Of a stretch of DNA of 64,000 bases, positions 38,581-50,949 are shown piece after piece (the stretch's first letter is position 1; each line of letters starts with the position of its first letter). Position numbers and translations under genes: made by a program. This DNA comes from Diorhabda sublineata. Lineage: Eukaryota; Arthropoda; Insecta; Coleoptera; Chrysomelidae. Under the pieces are notes generated by a model. The model saw only the letters and a list, made by a program, of their open reading frames with translations. It was not told the origin of the DNA and searched no databases. Location: positions 18,779,312-18,843,311 of the forward strand of contig NC_079483.1 of assembly GCF_026230105.1 (NCBI RefSeq). Direction: 5' to 3'.

Positions 38581-39085
38581 TTTCCAATTTTTTCATTCTT
38601 AGGGGTGGTTTTTGGTTTTTGGTGGTTGCATTATTAAAAATATTGACTTGAAGAAACAAAAATCTCCGATTACGATCCAAAATAAAAAAAATCATGGTTT
38701 TTACCACATTATTTTAAACAATCTTTGTATGAGGGGTTGTTTTTAAGGGTAGATGACTTGTAAAATATCAAAATAACAAAGTCATGATACAAAACAATCA
38801 AAATTTAATAAATTTGAACTTAACTATAACCCATTATCGCTTTAATTAATTAGTTTTCAATTTATCCGAGCAAGGGGTGATTTTCACCCCTTAAAAATAA
38901 AAATCACTCTACGCGACTAAGTCAGGTTTGAAGATGAGGGTAAGATGAACTTAATTCCAAATTTTCAAGAAGCTCCATGAAGGTCTTTAAAATTACGAGC
39001 TTTCGGTCGATTTTAAGCTCGATTGACTGTACTATAAGATGCTCAATTTATAATAAAGGGGTGGAAATTAAGGGGTTACCGCCCT

Positions 39086-39812
39086 ATTAGACACAGTATA
39101 TAAAGTAAACGTCAAAATAAAACGAAATAGGTAAGGGAAATATGAAGAAACGCAGTTGGAGAAAACCAAAAAGATTTTAGAGCAGATCGAAAATCTTTAC
39201 ACTTAAACCCTCCGTTTCAAATATTGATAATCCGTGCAATATGCAACTTTTTTTTCACGTGTTTATTCAATCAATTCATATGACGTAATCCAATTTCGAT
39301 AAATCAGCTTACAGCTTTTATCGTCCACCCTCTAACCCTCTAAAATAGACATTAGCCCTATTTTTTTATATTATTTAGGGGAGAAGCTATTATGAATGTC
39401 ATACAATGACGACTCTGTTTTATTTATACTTCAATTTTATCTGTAAATCGTTCACGTCGTTTTGCTGTGTTGTCAGATCTTTAAAAAAGTCGAAGAATGT
39501 AATAAATGTGTTGGTAAAGTTATTTAATGTGTTAATTGACGTCAGTTGGAGTATATACGAGGGAGGGTACAAAAATAACGTAATCTCCTATATTCTGTAT
39601 CGAATTTTATCGATAAAACACGTTTTTCTTGTAATAAAATTACTCCGGGGACGCCAATCGCTGAAGACGAATCGCAGTTCAAACGAAACGGTTTTTGAAC
39701 AGTCGAAACGTCGAATTTTTTTTGTTTATCACGCAATTTGATTAGCAATGATATGTATTGACTATTTTTAACTATAAAAGAGAAGAAAATATAGTCCGGG
39801 TATTAATTTCAG
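39086..39812. other. Intron 3' part before the EGF3/4 exon
   Basis: Frames at 39406-39748 run on both strands and show no domain. CAGTTCAAACGAAACGGTTTTTGAACAGTCG (39677-39707) has relatives at about 1196-1213 and 50630-50660, indicating a dispersed repeat. Confidence 0.4.
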
Positions 39813-40046
39813 ATTTGAATTATTGCGGTACGCACGAGCCTTGTTTGAATGGGGGTACTTGCGAAAATACGGCTCCCGATAATTACCTATGTAGATGCCC
39901 CGAAGGATTTTCGGGTGCTAATTGTGAAATAGTCGACAACCCCTGCGCGCCGGCTCCCTGTCTTCACGGCGGTACCTGCATAGAAGCCGGAGGCTCTTTC
40001 AGTTGCGAATGCGGAAATGGATGGACTGGACCGACTTGTAATATCG
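39813..40046 (+). CDS. Ser: Serrate exon: EGF3 and EGF4
   Basis: A symmetric phase 1-1 exon of 234 nt encoding two EGF repeats. EGF3 begins DLNYCGTHEPC and has CENTAPDNYLC.C; EGF4 begins VDNPCAPAPC and ends GWTGPTCNI. The DLN.CGTHEPC..GGTCENTAPD signature is a recognisable Serrate/Jagged EGF3 signature. Both repeats have the C-X4-T-C sequence that in Notch pathway proteins is an O-fucose consensus (CLNGGTC, CLHGGTC). Acceptor ATTTCAG, donor GTAAGT. It is flanked by 10-kb introns on both sides. Confidence 0.97.
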
Positions 40047-40244
40047 GTAAGTTCGAATATTTTAATTTAACACCTGTCGTAAAGTTACTTTCGCCATAAC
40101 TTCGTCAATTTTTATTCCAAAAAACTTGTTTCGGTTTATATAGAAGATTTTTGACGTAGTTTATACGAATTTTTCTATCTTTCGACTTCATTCTTAACGA
40201 TTTTTCTTGTGGAATGCAAAATTTTTAAAGAATTATTGAAAATG

Positions 40245-43200
40245 AGTTCGTTCAGGACAATCTCGATCATTTTCGGTTATAACTGTTGCTAGCAAGATGG
40301 CGAATTCGCTGAACTGATTGCGAAATGTCAAAATTTCTAACCTTAAAAGTAATAGTTTGACATCTCGCGAGGAAATGGCGCCAGATACCTCAATAGTAAG
40401 ATAATAGTTATAAAACACCCTGTATTCGCGTAAAGATCCGTCAAAATCAATTCTAATCTATATATTTTGGGAAATATTAGAAAAAAATGACATGAATCGA
40501 CATTAATTGGCGTCATAGTGATGTCATAAAACATCGATCAACATCAAATGACAGTAGACGTCAATTAGCTCAAATAGACGTCAATTTATGTCATTTGAGG
40601 TTATTTTTCATTTCGTAAACTAATTATTATGGGAATTATTAAGGAATAATGGGAAAAAAATCGAAATATTAATATATTTATATTTATTTTCCATGAAAAA
40701 CCGTTTCAGAACAATCTCGATCATTCTCGGTTATAACTGTTGCTAACAAGATGGCGAATTCGCTAAACTGATTGCGAAATGTGAAAATTTCTAACCTTAA
40801 AAGTAATAGTTCGACATCTCGCGATGAGATGGCGCCAGATACTTCAATAGTACATCTAATCAATATAAGTATGTAGATAATTGATAATTGAAGTAATAAA
40901 ACACCCTGTATTCGCGTAAAGATCCGTCAAAATCAATTCAAATCTATATATTTTGGGAAATATTAGAAAAACATGACATGAATCGACATTAATTGACGTC
41001 ATATTGATGTCATAAAACATCGATCAACATCAAATGACAGTAGACGTCAATTAGCTCAAATAGACGTCAATTTATGTCATTTGAGGTTATTTTTCATTTC
41101 GTAAACTAATTATTATGGGAATTATTAAGGAATAATGGGAAAAAAAATCGAAATATTAATATATTTATATTTATTTTCCATGAAAAACCGTTTCAGAAAA
41201 ATCTCGATCATTCTCGGTTATAACTGTTGCTAACAAGATGGCGAATTCGCTGAACTGATTGCGAAATGTCAAAATTTCTAACCTTGAAAGTAATAGTTCG
41301 ACATCTCGCGATGAGATGGCGCCAGATACTTCAATAGTACATCTAATCAATATAAGTATGTAGATAATTGATAATTGAAGTAATAAAACACCCTGTATTC
41401 GCGTAAAGATCCGTCAAAATCAATTCTAATCTATATTTTTGGGAAATATTAGAAAAAAATGACATGAATCGACATTAATTGACGTCATATTGATGTCATA
41501 AAACATCGATCAACATCAAATGACTGTAGACGTCAATTAGCTCAAATAGACGTCAATTTATGTCATTTGAGGTTATTTTTCATTTCGTAAACTAATTATT
41601 ATGGGAATTATTAAGGAATAATGGGAAAAAAATCGAAATATTAATATATTTATATTTATTTTTCATGAAAAACCGTTTCAGAACAATCTCGATCATTCTC
41701 GGTTATAACTGTTGCTAACAAGATGGCGAATTCGCTGAACTGATTACGAAATATCAAAATTTCTAACCTTGAAAGTAATAGTTTGACATCTCGGGATGAG
41801 ATGGCGCCAGATACCTCAATAGTAAGATAATAGTTATAAAACACCCTGTATTCGCGTAAAGATTCGTCAAAATCAATTCTAATCTATATATTTTGGGAAA
41901 TATTAGAAAAAAATGACATGAATCGACATTAATTGACGTCATATTGATGTCATAAAACATCGATCAACATCAAATGACAGTAGACGTCAATTAGCTCAAA
42001 TGGACGTCAATTTATGTCATTTGAGGTTATTTTTCATTTCGTAAACTAATTATTATGGGAATTATTAAGGAATAATGGGAAAAAAATCGAAATATTAATA
42101 TATTTATATTTATTTTTCATGAAAAACCGTTTCAGAACAATCTCGATCATTCTCGGTTATAACTGTTGCTAACAAGATGGCGAATTCGCTGAACTGATTG
42201 CGAAATGTCAAAATTTCTAACCTTGAAAGTAATAGTTCGACATCTCCCGATGAGATGGCGCCAGATACTTCAATAGTAATATAATAGTAATAAAACACCC
42301 TGTATTCGCGTAAAGATCCTTCAAAATCAATTCAAATCTATATATTTTGGGAATTATTAGAAAAAAATGACATGAATCGACATTAATTGACGTCATATTG
42401 ATGTCATAAAACATCGATCAACATCAAATGACAGTAGACGTCAATTAGCTTAAATAGACGTCAATTTATGTCATTTGAGGTTATTTTTCATTTCGTAAAC
42501 TAATTATTATGGGAATTATTAAGGAATAATGGGAAAAAAATCGAAATATTAATATATTTATATTTATTTTTCATGAAAAACCGTTTCAGAACAATCTCGA
42601 TCATTCTCGGTTATAACTGTTGCTAACAAGATGGCGAATTCGCTGAACTGATTACGAAATGTCAAAATTTCTAACCTTGAAAGTAATAGTTTGACATCTC
42701 GCGATGAGATGGCGCCAGATACCTCAATAGTAAGATAATAGTTATAAAACACCCTGTATTCGCGTAAAGATTCGTCAAAATCAATTCTAATCTATATTTT
42801 TGGGAAACATTAGAAAAAAATGACATGAATCGACATTAATTGACGTCATATTGATGTCATAAAACATCGATCAACATCAAATGACTGTAGACGTCAATTA
42901 GCTCAAATGGACGTCAATTTATGTCATTTGAGGTTATTTTTCATTTCGTAAACTAATTATTATGGGAATTATTAAGGAATAATGGGAAAAAAATCGAAAT
43001 ATTAATATATTTATATTTATTTTTCATGAAAAACCGTTTCAGAACAATCTCGATCATTCTCGGTTATAACTGTTGCTAACAAGATGGCGAATTCGCTGAA
43101 CTGATTACGAAATGTCAAAATTTCTAACCTTGAAAGTAATAGTTTGACATCTCGCGATGAGATGGCGCCAGATACCTCAATAGTAAGATAATAGTTATAA

Positions 43201-45535
43201 AACACCCTGTATTCGCGTAAAGATTCGTCAAAATCAATTCAAATCTATATATTTTGGGAATTATTAGAAAAAAATGACATGAATCGACATTAATTGACGT
43301 CATATTGATGTCATAAAACATCGATCAACATCAAATGACAGTAGACGTCAATTAGCTCAAATGGACGTCAATTTATGTCATTTGAGGTTATTTTTCATTT
43401 CGTAAACTAATTATTATGGGAATTATTAAGGAATAATGGGAAAAAAATCGAAATATTAATATATTTATATTTATTTTTCATGAAAAACCGTTTCAGAACA
43501 ATCTCGATCATTCTCGGTTATAACTGTTGCTAACAAGATGGCGAATTCGCTGAACTGATTGCGAAATGTCAAAATTTCTAACCTTGAAAGTAATAGTTTG
43601 ACATCTCGGGATGAGATGGCGCCAGATACCTCAATAGTAAGATAATAGTTATAAAACACCCTGTATTCGCGTAAAGATTCGTCAAAATCAATTCTAATCT
43701 ATATATTTTGGGAAATATTAGAAAAAAATGACATGAATCGACATTAATTGACGTCATATTGATGTCATAAAACATCGATCAACATCAAATGACAGTAGAC
43801 GTCAATTAGCTCAAATGGACGTCAATTTATGTCATTTGAGGTTATTTTTCATTTCGTAAACTAATTATTATGGGAATTATTAAGGAATAATGGGAAAAAA
43901 ATCGAAATATTAATATATTTATATTTATTTTTCATGAAAAACCGTTTCAGAACAATCTCGATCATTCTCGGTTATAACTGTTGCTAACAAGATGGCGAAT
44001 TCGCTGAACTGATTGCGAAATGTCAAAATTTCTAACCTTAAAAGTAATAGTTCGACATCTCCCGATGAGATGGCGCCAGATACCTCAATAGTAAGATAAT
44101 AGTTATAAAACACCCTGTATTCGCGTAAAGATTCGTCAAAATCAATTCAAATCTATATATTTTGGGAATTATTAGAAAAAAATGACATGAATCGACATTA
44201 ATTGACGTCATATTGATGTCATAAAACATCGATCAACATCAAATGACAGTAGACGTCAATTAGCTCAAATGGACGTCAATTTATGTCATTTGAGGTTATT
44301 TTTCATTTCGTAAACTAATTATTATGGGAATTATTAAGGAATAATGGGAAAAAAATCGAAATATTAATATATTTATATTTATTTTTCATGAAAAACCGTT
44401 TCAGAACAATCTCGATCATTCTCGGTTATAACTGTTGCTAACAAGATGGCGAATTCGCTGAACTGATTGCGAAATGTCAAAATTTCTAACCTTGAAAGTA
44501 ATAGTTTGACATCTCGGGATGAGATGGCGCCAGATACCTCAATAGTAAGATAATAGTTATAAAACACCCTGTATTCGCGTAAAGATTCGTCAAAATCAAT
44601 TCTAATCTATATATTTTGGGAAATATTAGAAAAAAATGACATGAATCGACATTAATTGACGTCATATTGATGTCATAAAACATCGATCAACATCAAATGA
44701 CAGTAGACGTCAATTAGCTCAAATGGACGTCAATTTATGTCATTTGAGGTTATTTTTCATTTCGTAAACTAATTATTATGGGAATTATTAAGGAATAATG
44801 GGAAAAAAATCGAAATATTAATATATTTATATTTATTTTTCATGAAAAACCGTTTCAGAACAATCTCGATCATTCTCGGATATAACTGTTGCTAACAAGA
44901 TGGCGAATTCGCTGAACTGATTGCGAAATGTCAAAATTTCTAACCTTAAAAGTAATAGTTCGACATCTCCCGATGAGATGGCGCCAGATACTTCAATAGT
45001 AATATAATAGTAATAAAACACCCTGTATTCGCGTAAAGATCCTTCAAAATCAATTCAAATCTATATATTTTGGGAATTATTAGAAAAAAATGACATGAAT
45101 CGACATTAATTGACGTCATATTGATGTCATAAAACATCGATCAACATCAAATGACAGTAGACGTCAATTAGCTCAAATAGACGTCAATTTATGTCATTTG
45201 AGGTTATTTTTCATTTCGTAAACTAATTATTATGAGAATTATCAAGGAACAATGGGAAAAAAATATCAAAGAAATCGAAATATTGATAAATTTATATTTA
45301 TTTTTCATGAAAAACCGTTTCAGAACAATCTCGATCATTCTCGGTTATAACTGTTGCTTTTAAGATGGCGAATTCGCTGAACTGATTGCGAAATGTCAAA
45401 ATTTCTAACCTTAAAAGTAATAGTTCGACATCTCGCGATGAGATGGCGCCAGATACTTCAATAGTAATATAATAGTAATAAAACACCCTGTATTCGCGTA
45501 AAGATCCGTCAAAAGAAATTCTAATCTATATATGT
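40245..45535. repeat. 454-bp tandem array, 11 full copies plus partial
   Basis: ACAATCTCGATCATT marks starts at 40257, 40711, 41198 (variant), 41683, 42137, 42591, 43044, 43498, 43952, 44406, 44860 and 45325. Spacing is 454 except for two units of about 486 bp, which carry an extra AT-rich stretch (TAATCAATATAAGTATG..) after CAATAGTACATC, and the last interval of about 465. Each unit contains ATAAAACACCCTGTATTCGC and a cluster of TGACGTCA/GACGTCAAT sites. An alternating pair of variants (GCGATG versus GGGATG, AAATATT versus GAATTATT) gives 908-bp blocks. The minus-strand 62- and 65-codon frames in each unit are repeat by-products. Confidence 0.97.
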
Positions 45536-46530
45536 ATCAACATTAGAATTTCATGCAGTCGAGTAATTGGATGTATGGTATTCGTCTTTCATCACAATAC
45601 TCTTATTAAAATAGTCAGATATTCGAGAAAGGAGTGGCATTCAGAAAATCTTGTATATATAAATTTCAAATACGACACGACTTATTAATTAGTAAAACAG
45701 GCTAGGCGATTACGAGTAATTATTTTTTTTTTTCGTATCTTTTATGGTTTGTAAGCGGTCTTCGATTGTTTACTTACATCTACGACCACCATTAAAATTA
45801 AACATTTACAAACTAATTTGAATACGTGAAATCGTGATATATCAAAAAGCATACATTATAAAAATTCGAAAAATCGAATGGAAGAAAAAAAATTCGTAGC
45901 TTCATCACGGAAAGTCGAAATATGACAGCACGTCATTAAAAATGTCAAAATTCAAGATGACAATGACAGATTTGACATATTCGCGTCAACGTTGCCGTAT
46001 TTCCGAACTTAAGTAGCTACTCTCGTATACACGAGTATTATTTAGCTTAAAAAATGTTTTTATTCAAACTTATTGTCCGGCAGTCGAGTAAATGGAGATG
46101 TTGGGAATGTTTCAATTGAATTTGTAGCAGATTCATTGCCCAGTTGTCACCCCATCGTGAATATATCAACTCACACGAATGAATCTCGTCCTTGATATGG
46201 GCATTTCATGATGGCCATAATTTTGTTTGAAAGTCAGAACTTATTCAACTGTCGTTAGTTGATAGCTTGACTTATTTATTATCGTAATACATATTTTTCC
46301 GTAGAAGTTTTTATGGTTGTTACATGTGGCAACAACGCTTTTTACAAACGGTACTTTATTATTCAATATTAGAAGAAATGATCGAAATTAGAAAATTGTT
46401 TACTTGAAATATTGATAGACGTATAATTCGGAAATAAACTCAAAGTTAGAGTTGGACACGAAACAGTTATTTATAACTGTTATAATCGTAAATCGTGTTT
46501 GTTTTCGGATCAAAAGTATTTTTTCTATGA
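45536..46530. other. Intron sequence with repeat and transposase fragments
   Basis: CATTAAAAATGTCAAAATTC..GATTTGACATATTCGCGTC at 45935-46015 is a relative of the 272-bp unit. Minus-strand KDEIHS at about 46180 resembles the DETHF stretch of the 12.8-kb mariner remnant; the underlying DNA TCTCGTCCTTG is shared. Confidence 0.4.
46130..46245 (-). mobile_element. Short mariner-like transposase fragment
   Basis: AATGAATCTCGTCCTTGATATGGGCATT (46179-46206) lines up with AATGGGTCTCGTCCTTGCCCTGGGACAT (12792-12819), the DE.H region of the other remnant. Too short to classify further. Confidence 0.35.
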
Positions 46531-46539
46531 AACTTTTTA

Positions 46540-47965
46540 CGTTTTTCTTCATATTTATTTGTATTACAACGTTGCCATTCCACTTTTGTAGATACTATAA
46601 ATTTATATAGAGTTTATTTTGAAAAAAAGAATTACTCAATTTTAACCCTGTATATTCCTCAGAAATATTAAACTGAAGGAATTTAATATGAATAGTCACT
46701 TAGACACACGTGTTCTCAATCGATTCGTGTCAAAAATAAATCGATATCTCGAATGGTTTCGGAAATATAGAATTTTTTATACAAGTGTGTCAAATTTTTG
46801 TTGTATTTCTAGAATTTTTGACAAAATAGTTGAAAATACGAGTTTTTATTAAAAATACGCGAAAATCGTTAGAATTTTAAGTATTTTTTTTTAATTTTCA
46901 ACGTTTTTCTTCATATTTTTTTGTATTACAACGTTGTCATTCCACTTTTGTAGATACTATAAATTTATATAGTTTATTTTGAAAAAAAGAATTACTCAAT
47001 TTTAACCCTGTATATTCCTCAGAAATATTAAACTGAAGGAATTTAATATGAATAGTCACTTAGACACACGTGTTCTCAATCGATTCGTGTCAAAAATAAA
47101 TCGATATCTCGAATGGTTTCGGAAATATAGAATTTTTTATACAAGTGTGTCAAATTTTTGTTGTATTTCTAGAATTTTTGACAAAATAGTTGAAAATACG
47201 AGTTTTTATTAAAAATACGCGAAAATCGTTAGAATTTTAAGTATTTTTTTTTAATTTTCAACGTTTTTCTTCATATTTTTTTGTATTACAACGTTGTCAT
47301 TCCACTTTTGTAGATACTATAAATTTATATAGTTTATTTTGAAAAAAAAATTACTCAATTTTAACCCTGTATATTCCTCAGAAATATTAAACTCAAGGAA
47401 TTTAATATGAATAATCACTTAGACACGCGTGTTCTCAATCGATTCGTGTCAAAAATAAATCGATATCTCGAATGATTTCGGAAATATAGAATTTTTTATA
47501 CAACTATGTCAAATTTTTGTTGTATTTCTAGAATTTTTCACCAAATAGTTGAAAATACGAGTTTTTATTAAAAATACGCGAAAAACCTTAGAATCTTGAG
47601 TATTTTTTTAAACTTTCAACGTTTTTCTTCATATTTTTTTTGAATTACAACGTTGCCATTCCACTATTGTAGATACTATAAATTTATATAGATTTTATTT
47701 TGAAAAAAAAAATTACTTAATTTTAACCCTGTATATTCCTCAGAAATATCAAACTCAAGGAATTTAATGTGAATAATCACTTAGGCACACGTGTTCTCAA
47801 TTGATTCGTGTCAAAAATAAATCGATATCTCGAATGGTTTCGGAAATATAAAATGTTTTATACAAGTATGTCAAATTTTTGTTGCATTTCTAGAATTTTT
47901 GACAAAAAAGTTGAAAATACGAGTTTTTATTAAAAATACGCGAAAAACCTTAGAATATTGAGAAT
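46540..47965. repeat. 361-bp tandem array, four copies
   Basis: CGTTTTTCTTCATATTT starts at 46540, 46902, 47262 and 47620. The first three copies are nearly identical; the fourth is more diverged. The unit has TTTAACCCTGTATATTCCTC and several ATCGAT-containing words. No coding frame. Confidence 0.96.
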
Positions 47966-48379
47966 TTGAGTATTTTATGGCATCAATCGATTAAAAAAAC
48001 ATCCAACTTACTCAACAGCCCCATTGAAATTCTTCATTTCCATACATACACGTATTATACAGGGTGAAAGTTCAGACAAACTTTTTTCTCAAAAAAATCC
48101 ACTTAACAATATTCATATTAACCACAGATTCGAAATTGAAACGTTGTAGTATAAAAAAATCGAAAGAATGACATAGGTACTAGCATAAAAAAATATACCC
48201 TCCTTACATTGATTATACAAGGCGAGTCATAAAGCATTGATTTGAATTTTTGATTACAAACTATATTTTCTGTTTTTTTAAGTAATTCTTTGGTAAAAAT
48301 CGATCGTTATATTTGGAATCACTCGTCATCGACTATCTCTATATCAAATCTAGGCAAGAGGCAAATAAGGTAAATCGTC
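47966..48379. other. Intron spacer with CAGGGTG motif
   Basis: TATACAGGGTGAAAGTTCAG at about 48057 resembles mariner-type ends and the motif at 860; TATACAAGGCGAGTCATAAA lies at about 48224. No transposase was seen between them. Confidence 0.35.
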
Positions 48380-48560
48380 GTTCGTGTTGAATAGGTGGCA
48401 GCACCGCTGGAATGCGGGGTCAAAGGTGGAGATCTCTTCGTTCTGGCGTAATTAAGTCTCCCCGCGATCGTAGCGCTCCCTACAACTAATAGATATAATA
48501 ACGGGGCGGGGAGCTACGTAATTGCCAGGTACGGTTCTGATTTATACGTATTTTCGACGA
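48380..48560. promoter_or_regulatory. GC-rich island, candidate intronic enhancer or structured element
   Basis: It stands out in an AT-rich intron. GGGTCA-A-AGGTGG at 48417-48429 looks like a direct repeat of nuclear-receptor half sites spaced by one base. CTCCCCGC (48458-48465) and GCGGGGAG (48506-48513) are perfect inverted arms; ten bases outward on each side, CTGGC (48443) pairs with GCCAG (48528). The arms also enclose TAATTA and TACGTAATT homeodomain-like words. No direct evidence of function. Confidence 0.35.
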
Positions 48561-50778
48561 GGAGGGCATGAGACCGACTTCCATACTAACGACTACCTAC
48601 CAGAATTTTTTTTTATGTATTAAAACTCCGACTTCGTATCTAATATTTATTTTGTTTATATTTAAAACGATATACGGGTTAATAGGAAACTACGTCATAC
48701 GTCAAACTTGACATATTCACATCAGTGCTACCATCTTTAAATTCATAAATCTCCGGATGTTTTAAAATAGTAACTATGTAATTATATCACGTGGGATTAT
48801 TTGAAACGCGTATCGTTTGAAAGTTGAGTACGTAAATACCAAAAAAGAAGATGTTGTTATCGATTTACTCGGTTTGGTTTTTCATCAATCGATTATTCGA
48901 TCGTGTTTGATACGGTTCGATTTCTAACCAATTACGGTGATGCATTTCCATTAAATGCTTCATGAATAATGTACTTTCGACCGCAGAAAAAGAAGATTTG
49001 ACATTAGACATGTCGAACTTCATATAAATACGGAGAAGCCACAATGAATCATTAAACCACGATCTATTATATAAGACAGATATAAAAATTCCAGTGCCAT
49101 AAAATTGATGATATATAACTCACCCGATTTTAATTGTCATTTATAATCGACAGCTAATTAATAATAATAACGAACGTCTTACTTCGTAGTATTGAAAGGT
49201 TCTAAGACAGGACCGTTTCGACCACAAAACACCACAAAAAAAATAATTTATTGCCATATAGAAATATTTCGAACTCTTAAATAACAAAGAAACCGACGAA
49301 AAGTTACGGAAATATCATCCTGTTATAGTAACTGTCGTTTATAGCGTTCGCCGGTTGATTTTATTGTTCAAATTCTCCCCTACCATTCTCCAGTTATCTT
49401 TTCGACGGTTTCCACGGACAATTTTCTCAAAAAAAAAATAATAATCGCGCAAGGAATTCCAAGTAACAATCAAACAATCGTCTCCGATATAACTGGTAGC
49501 ACGTTTTAGGAAAAACCTACTTTCCACGCGATCTGTTAAACAATCTCCGTCGTTCGTTTACGAAGATTCTAGATCGGCGTGGACACATCGACTTTATATG
49601 GATCGTTTCGATGCAAAAATCGAGGTAAAACGGCCTCATATGTCGAAGATAAAACCACTGTTGAATGAATGAACAAACAATTGATGATATTGAAGCGTAT
49701 TTTAATACACAAAACCTTCGACACAGAATCCTTCGACAAGCACGACGTCGAGAAGTTATCGAGCCGTAACGGTGTAGTTGGTAAGGTTGTCGAGGCGTCG
49801 AGAAGTTAGAAAAACGTCGACGAAATTTTGGATCAATGAATTTCCCGTCGTTTTAGTTTTAGTTTGTAAGTACAACTCTGTTTTTTAGTTACAAAAACCG
49901 GACTCCGCCGACGTAATATGGTTTCGAATCGAAAGAACTTTATGACATAATAACATCGATAGATTGTATAACGATCGCCGTTTATGGTATTTGTTGCAAT
50001 TAATATGTTTCATGTATCGATTCAAATGTTATTTACTCATAACATGAATAAATCCTCGATAAAACTCTTTGATGTAGAAAAAATAATTGTCGGAAAACAA
50101 TGACAGTACAGTTTGTCGTTTTAAACGTCACTTGTTAGGTTATGTTTCGTAAAACAGATTATAGCTTCGTTCGAACGCGTTCCGAATGTATTCCGAATAG
50201 TTCTGAATTTGAAATAACTGTCCGGAAGGTTTATTCTTGATTTTTGTTAGTATATAAGTCAACTGCCACGTTTTTTAAATATAATTACGTGGAAAACTAC
50301 AAAGGTTAGAGGTTATTTCGCGGTAAATATCACAAAAAATATGAATGGTACTTGCGCCGTACTAAAAATCCTCCTAGGATACATCGGACGTGTTCAGAAC
50401 TAGTTCGGAACTAGAAATCTGCGTTCCAAGTACACCGCGCATTAATTTTGGCAGTACTGATGTCAATTTGACATTGACATTATGAAGTTTGACATTTTTA
50501 ATGGTGAACGTACTTAAAACGTGTTGTCATACGAGCGCTGTTTGCTTACGATGATTTTCTATGGTCAAGTATCGGCGAAATTAATCGCAGAAGATGAATC
50601 ATTGTACACCACGACAAAGCGAGCTGTCAGTTCAAACGAAAAGGTTTTTGAACATTCAAAACGTAGAATTTATGTTTAAATCACTCGTTGGAATGTTAAT
50701 TTCTTATTTAAAACAGAATTCAACTCGAGTTTAGTTGCGATAATTTCATTAATTTGGGGTTTTTCTTGTTTCGATTAG
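48561..50778. other. Intron 3' part before the EGF5 exon
   Basis: No gene recognised. It contains two relatives of the 272-bp unit (about 48690-48745 on +, and 50455-50520 on -, the latter with a 30-base exact match) and a piece of the GTTTTTGAACA repeat at 50630-50660. The frame at 49339-49527 has no domain. Confidence 0.4.
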
Positions 50779-50892
50779 ATTTCGACGAATGTTCGTCGGC
50801 GCCATGTCAAAATGGCGGAACTTGCGTAAATTTGGAAAATTCGTTCATGTGCAATTGCTCCAGCGCTTGGGAAGGAAACGTTTGCCAATTTG
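50779..50892 (+). CDS. Ser: Serrate exon: EGF5
   Basis: A symmetric phase 1-1 exon of 114 nt encoding exactly one EGF repeat: DFDECSSAPC..GGTC, then CVNLENSFMCNC and GNVCQF. The leading D.DE and the C.N....F.C motif are the calcium-binding and Asp/Asn-hydroxylation consensus of cbEGF domains; CQNGGTC is a possible O-fucose site. The acceptor (TCGATTAG) has a weak pyrimidine tract compared with the other exons. Donor GTAAGT. The next intron is only 57 bp. Confidence 0.96.
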
Positions 50893-50949
50893 GTAAGTAC
50901 TTGTAAACGAACGCAAAATTGTATAAATCAATCTCCAATTAACTTGCAG

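Larger units (their letters stand above)
35501..39085. mobile_element. Possible ~3.5-kb non-autonomous element around the 363-bp array
   Basis: Left side has AGGGGTGAATTCCACCC..GGGGGTGGAAA (35515-35550); right side has GGGGTGATTTTCACCCC (about 38875) and AGGGGTGGAAATTAAGGGG (about 39057). A diverged array-unit piece lies at 38440-38580, outside the main array. The shared boundary motifs suggest one element with internal tandem repeats, but no transposase, clear terminal repeats or target-site duplication were found. Confidence 0.3.

Noticed and set aside
39406..39748. 111-residue protein before the EGF3/4 exon
   Set aside because: Low-complexity, overlaps an opposite-strand frame and a dispersed repeat, and is not in phase with a usable splice site.
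40233..45486. Series of 62- and 65-residue minus-strand frames
   Set aside because: By-products of the 454-bp repeat; the two frames overlap each other and variants do not favour synonymous changes by eye.
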